This document shows, in pieces, positions 46,556 through 48,428 of a stretch of DNA of 48,428 nucleotides (the first letter of the stretch is position 1; each line of letters opens with the position of its first letter). The notes beneath the pieces were generated by a model. That model was not told where the DNA came from. It did no database searches and worked only from the letters and a program-made list of their open reading frames with translations. Origin of the DNA: Polytrichum commune (lineage: Eukaryota; Streptophyta; Polytrichopsida; Polytrichales; Polytrichaceae); contig OX485804.1 of NCBI GenBank assembly GCA_950295325.1, positions 39,682,001 to 39,730,428 on the forward strand, read 5' to 3'. Made by a program: the position numbers and the translations under genes.

Positions 46556-46874
46556 CGAAGACCCCTTGAATAACGAGTAATACAAGATGCCGAAGGTGGC
46601 ACACCCTACTCGAATGGACTTTGAGCACCAACTCCGTGTAGAGACAATGCTCATAGTCTAACCATGCTACCCTGCCACTTGCATAATCATTAAAGCGTTC
46701 CTCCGAAGGGCCTCCCACATGAAATCGTGCAAGTACATATTTTACCACTAGCAATTCACAGCTATGACTTGCAAAAACTAGTAGCATTAATGGGTGCTTG
46801 AAGACATATTAAACAACAAGTAATGCAAGACGCCAAAGGTGGCATACTCTACTTGTATGGGCTTTGAGCACCAA
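46556..46874. repeat. Direct repeat of about 75 bp, 242 bp apart
   Basis: 46556-46632 and 46797-46874 share agtaat.caaga.gcc, aaggtggca and ctttgagcaccaac. On the minus strand both encode a similar stretch (HSSRVCHL and HTSRVCHL), but no longer frame is conserved. Confidence 0.75.
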
Positions 46875-47422
46875 CCCAAGAGAAAAATGGTTTGTTTGGA
46901 ACTTCCTTTTGCTACAAATGTACGTGGTCATGAGAGGGTTTTGACAGTCACACAAATCCATTCTAACCTGAGCTCTAAACAACACACAATCACAAAGAAA
47001 CATGAACCAAAAAAACATGGTCACAATTTGTTGAGCAAGTACCTCAGGAAATGATACCACCAATACCGGGCTACAACACATAGCATAACACACACCGGTG
47101 AACAACTTAGTAGCAACACAAGACGGCCACACATCGAACAATGGACAAAACGCTCAAAACTTGTACACCTCTCTAAGCTCACATACCCTTGTTTGCCACA
47201 TAACACATCAAAAAGAGGTAGTGGAAATGAAGCCCCATTAGGGTTTTGGCCTTTGAGGAGGTTTTGCCTCCTTCCCTAAGGGTTTCCTTCAATTGATTGT
47301 TATGAATGAAATCAATATTCCCATTAGGCAAATAGCATAAGGGTTGCCTAAGGTCTATACAACAATTTGGCCTTTGTTGGCATTCTTCAAAAATTTATCT
47401 CAACAAACTTTTGATTTTTCTC

Positions 47423-48042
47423 GGGGAGGTCACTCCCTCTTATATTAATGCACACATGTGTGCTCAAGACTTATTTATCCGGGGGCTATTTGCCTTGCAA
47501 AGAAGATTATAAGGTATGGTATTTATCGAAATAAAGGTAAGTGTTTTTATTTTATTACACCCTATCAGTAATTATATAATTTTTGGGGAATCATTAAAAA
47601 ATACCCTATTTTACTTGTATTGCCAAAGAAAATTGGAAAGAAGATGGCAATTCAAACAACGTGTTGAAAATTTCCCTCCCAACACGTAGGTAGAGAACAT
47701 TAACTCCACATTAGATACATTGGTTCAGTAACGTTCAAGCCAACCAATTTGCGAAGTCATCCATCCAATCTTTTTCAACAGAAAATTACCTATTTTCATC
47801 CACTAGCACAAACCCTACCCTAGACCTGCTACCCCTAGTAATTATTCCCACATTATTTTACATGTAATAACTAGATAAAAAGGCCATTATATGTGATGGT
47901 ATTTTATATGTAAACATGTTTCATTATTTTAAAAGCCCCTATATTATATGTATGTTTTTTGCATAATTTATCTACAATAAATATATTAGACCCTATTTTT
48001 TTATCGCATGTTGTTTCTACGATTTTTGCCAGTGACCTCCCC
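47423..48042. mobile_element. Possible inverted-repeat element at the window end
   Basis: GGGGAGGTCACT at 47423 is inverted as AGTGACCTCCCC ending at 48042, enclosing 620 bp of AT-rich DNA. The arms are only 12 bp and no target duplication is visible, so chance pairing is possible. Confidence 0.3.
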
Positions 48043-48428
48043 GACTAATTTTTCTCTTGGGATATTTGTTCACATATGTTATAGATATTATTTAAAGAAA
48101 AAACACCTACTAACTAGTGGGCTAAGTTTATTTAACCTACGTATCTAGGTATAAAGGCCATCCTTTCTTGATTGTAACTTTGTAATGATATTTATTTTCC
48201 AAAAATGAATGATGCCCTATGTTATATTCTACTTTTTTTTGGAAAATATTGGAAGTGCCCGAGAGTTTGACACTCTCCTATTTGTTTTTGTGATCCATCG
48301 TGGGTGTTGTTGCATTGCACTGCCTTGTCTTTAAGAAATGTAAAAGTTGGGTGTACATTTGGGTTTGGTGGCACGTGGAAATGCGACTGAGGAATTGAGA
48401 ATGTGGCAACTGTTGAAAGCTTACGGCA
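48043..48428. other. Window end, no gene recognised
   Basis: AT-rich sequence with no long frames. Confidence 0.5.

Overview
The window is nuclear DNA of a land plant. It is low in gene content and crowded with transposable elements and their remains. The evidence is a spliced plant-type vacuolar amino-acid transporter gene, MITE-like inverted-repeat elements, a 5S-rRNA-derived sequence of the kind carried by plant Cassandra LTRs, and an LTR/primer-binding-site pair of plant type. A non-seed vascular plant (fern or lycophyte) is my guess from the unusual LINE and the many poly-G/poly-C tracts, but the sequence does not prove this. There are no CRISPR arrays or bacterial operons.

Layout. 1-3480: the 3' part of a decayed LINE retrotransposon whose C-terminal region combines an RNase H, a CCHC zinc motif and a PD-(D/E)xK restriction-like endonuclease. 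3500-3720: a tRNA-related SINE-like sequence on the minus strand. 3780-8165: no gene seen. 8166-11386: nested inverted-repeat transposons, including a 1.1-kb element ('family A') whose TTA target duplication is confirmed by an uninterrupted copy of its target nearby, and a 0.5-kb element ('family B'). 11387-16980: intergenic, with a 29-bp minisatellite and a GC-rich 80-bp duplication. 18120-19144: a foldback element inside a dispersed repeat, and a second family B copy. 20009-22460: another inverted-repeat element and a short LTR with primer-binding site followed by decayed open frames. 23971-28018: a truncated family A copy, then a second copy of the LINE 3' end split by a 2-kb insertion. 28927-29787: three 285-bp tandem units. 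30707-30824: 5S-like sequence. 31651-33055: tandem and inverted repeats, including a 225-bp CACTA-type MITE. 33755-34369: a G-quadruplex-prone tract and a third family A copy. 35100-35560: a purine-rich degenerate repeat.

35935-42054 holds the one intact gene I can support: a 12-exon AVT1-type vacuolar amino-acid transporter of 547 residues. Every exon joins in frame. It has two microexons (24 and 20 nt), and intron 8 reads as an AT-AC U12-type intron. Intron 10 carries a 281-bp Tourist-like MITE. Downstream of the gene, 42055-48428 contains a 323-bp palindromic-end MITE, a short coding-like fragment, a direct duplication and no recognisable intact gene.

The strongest candidates for something undescribed are the LINE lineage with RNase H plus a restriction-like endonuclease in a plant nuclear genome, the nested insertion with its internal empty site, and the density of long G/C homopolymer runs.
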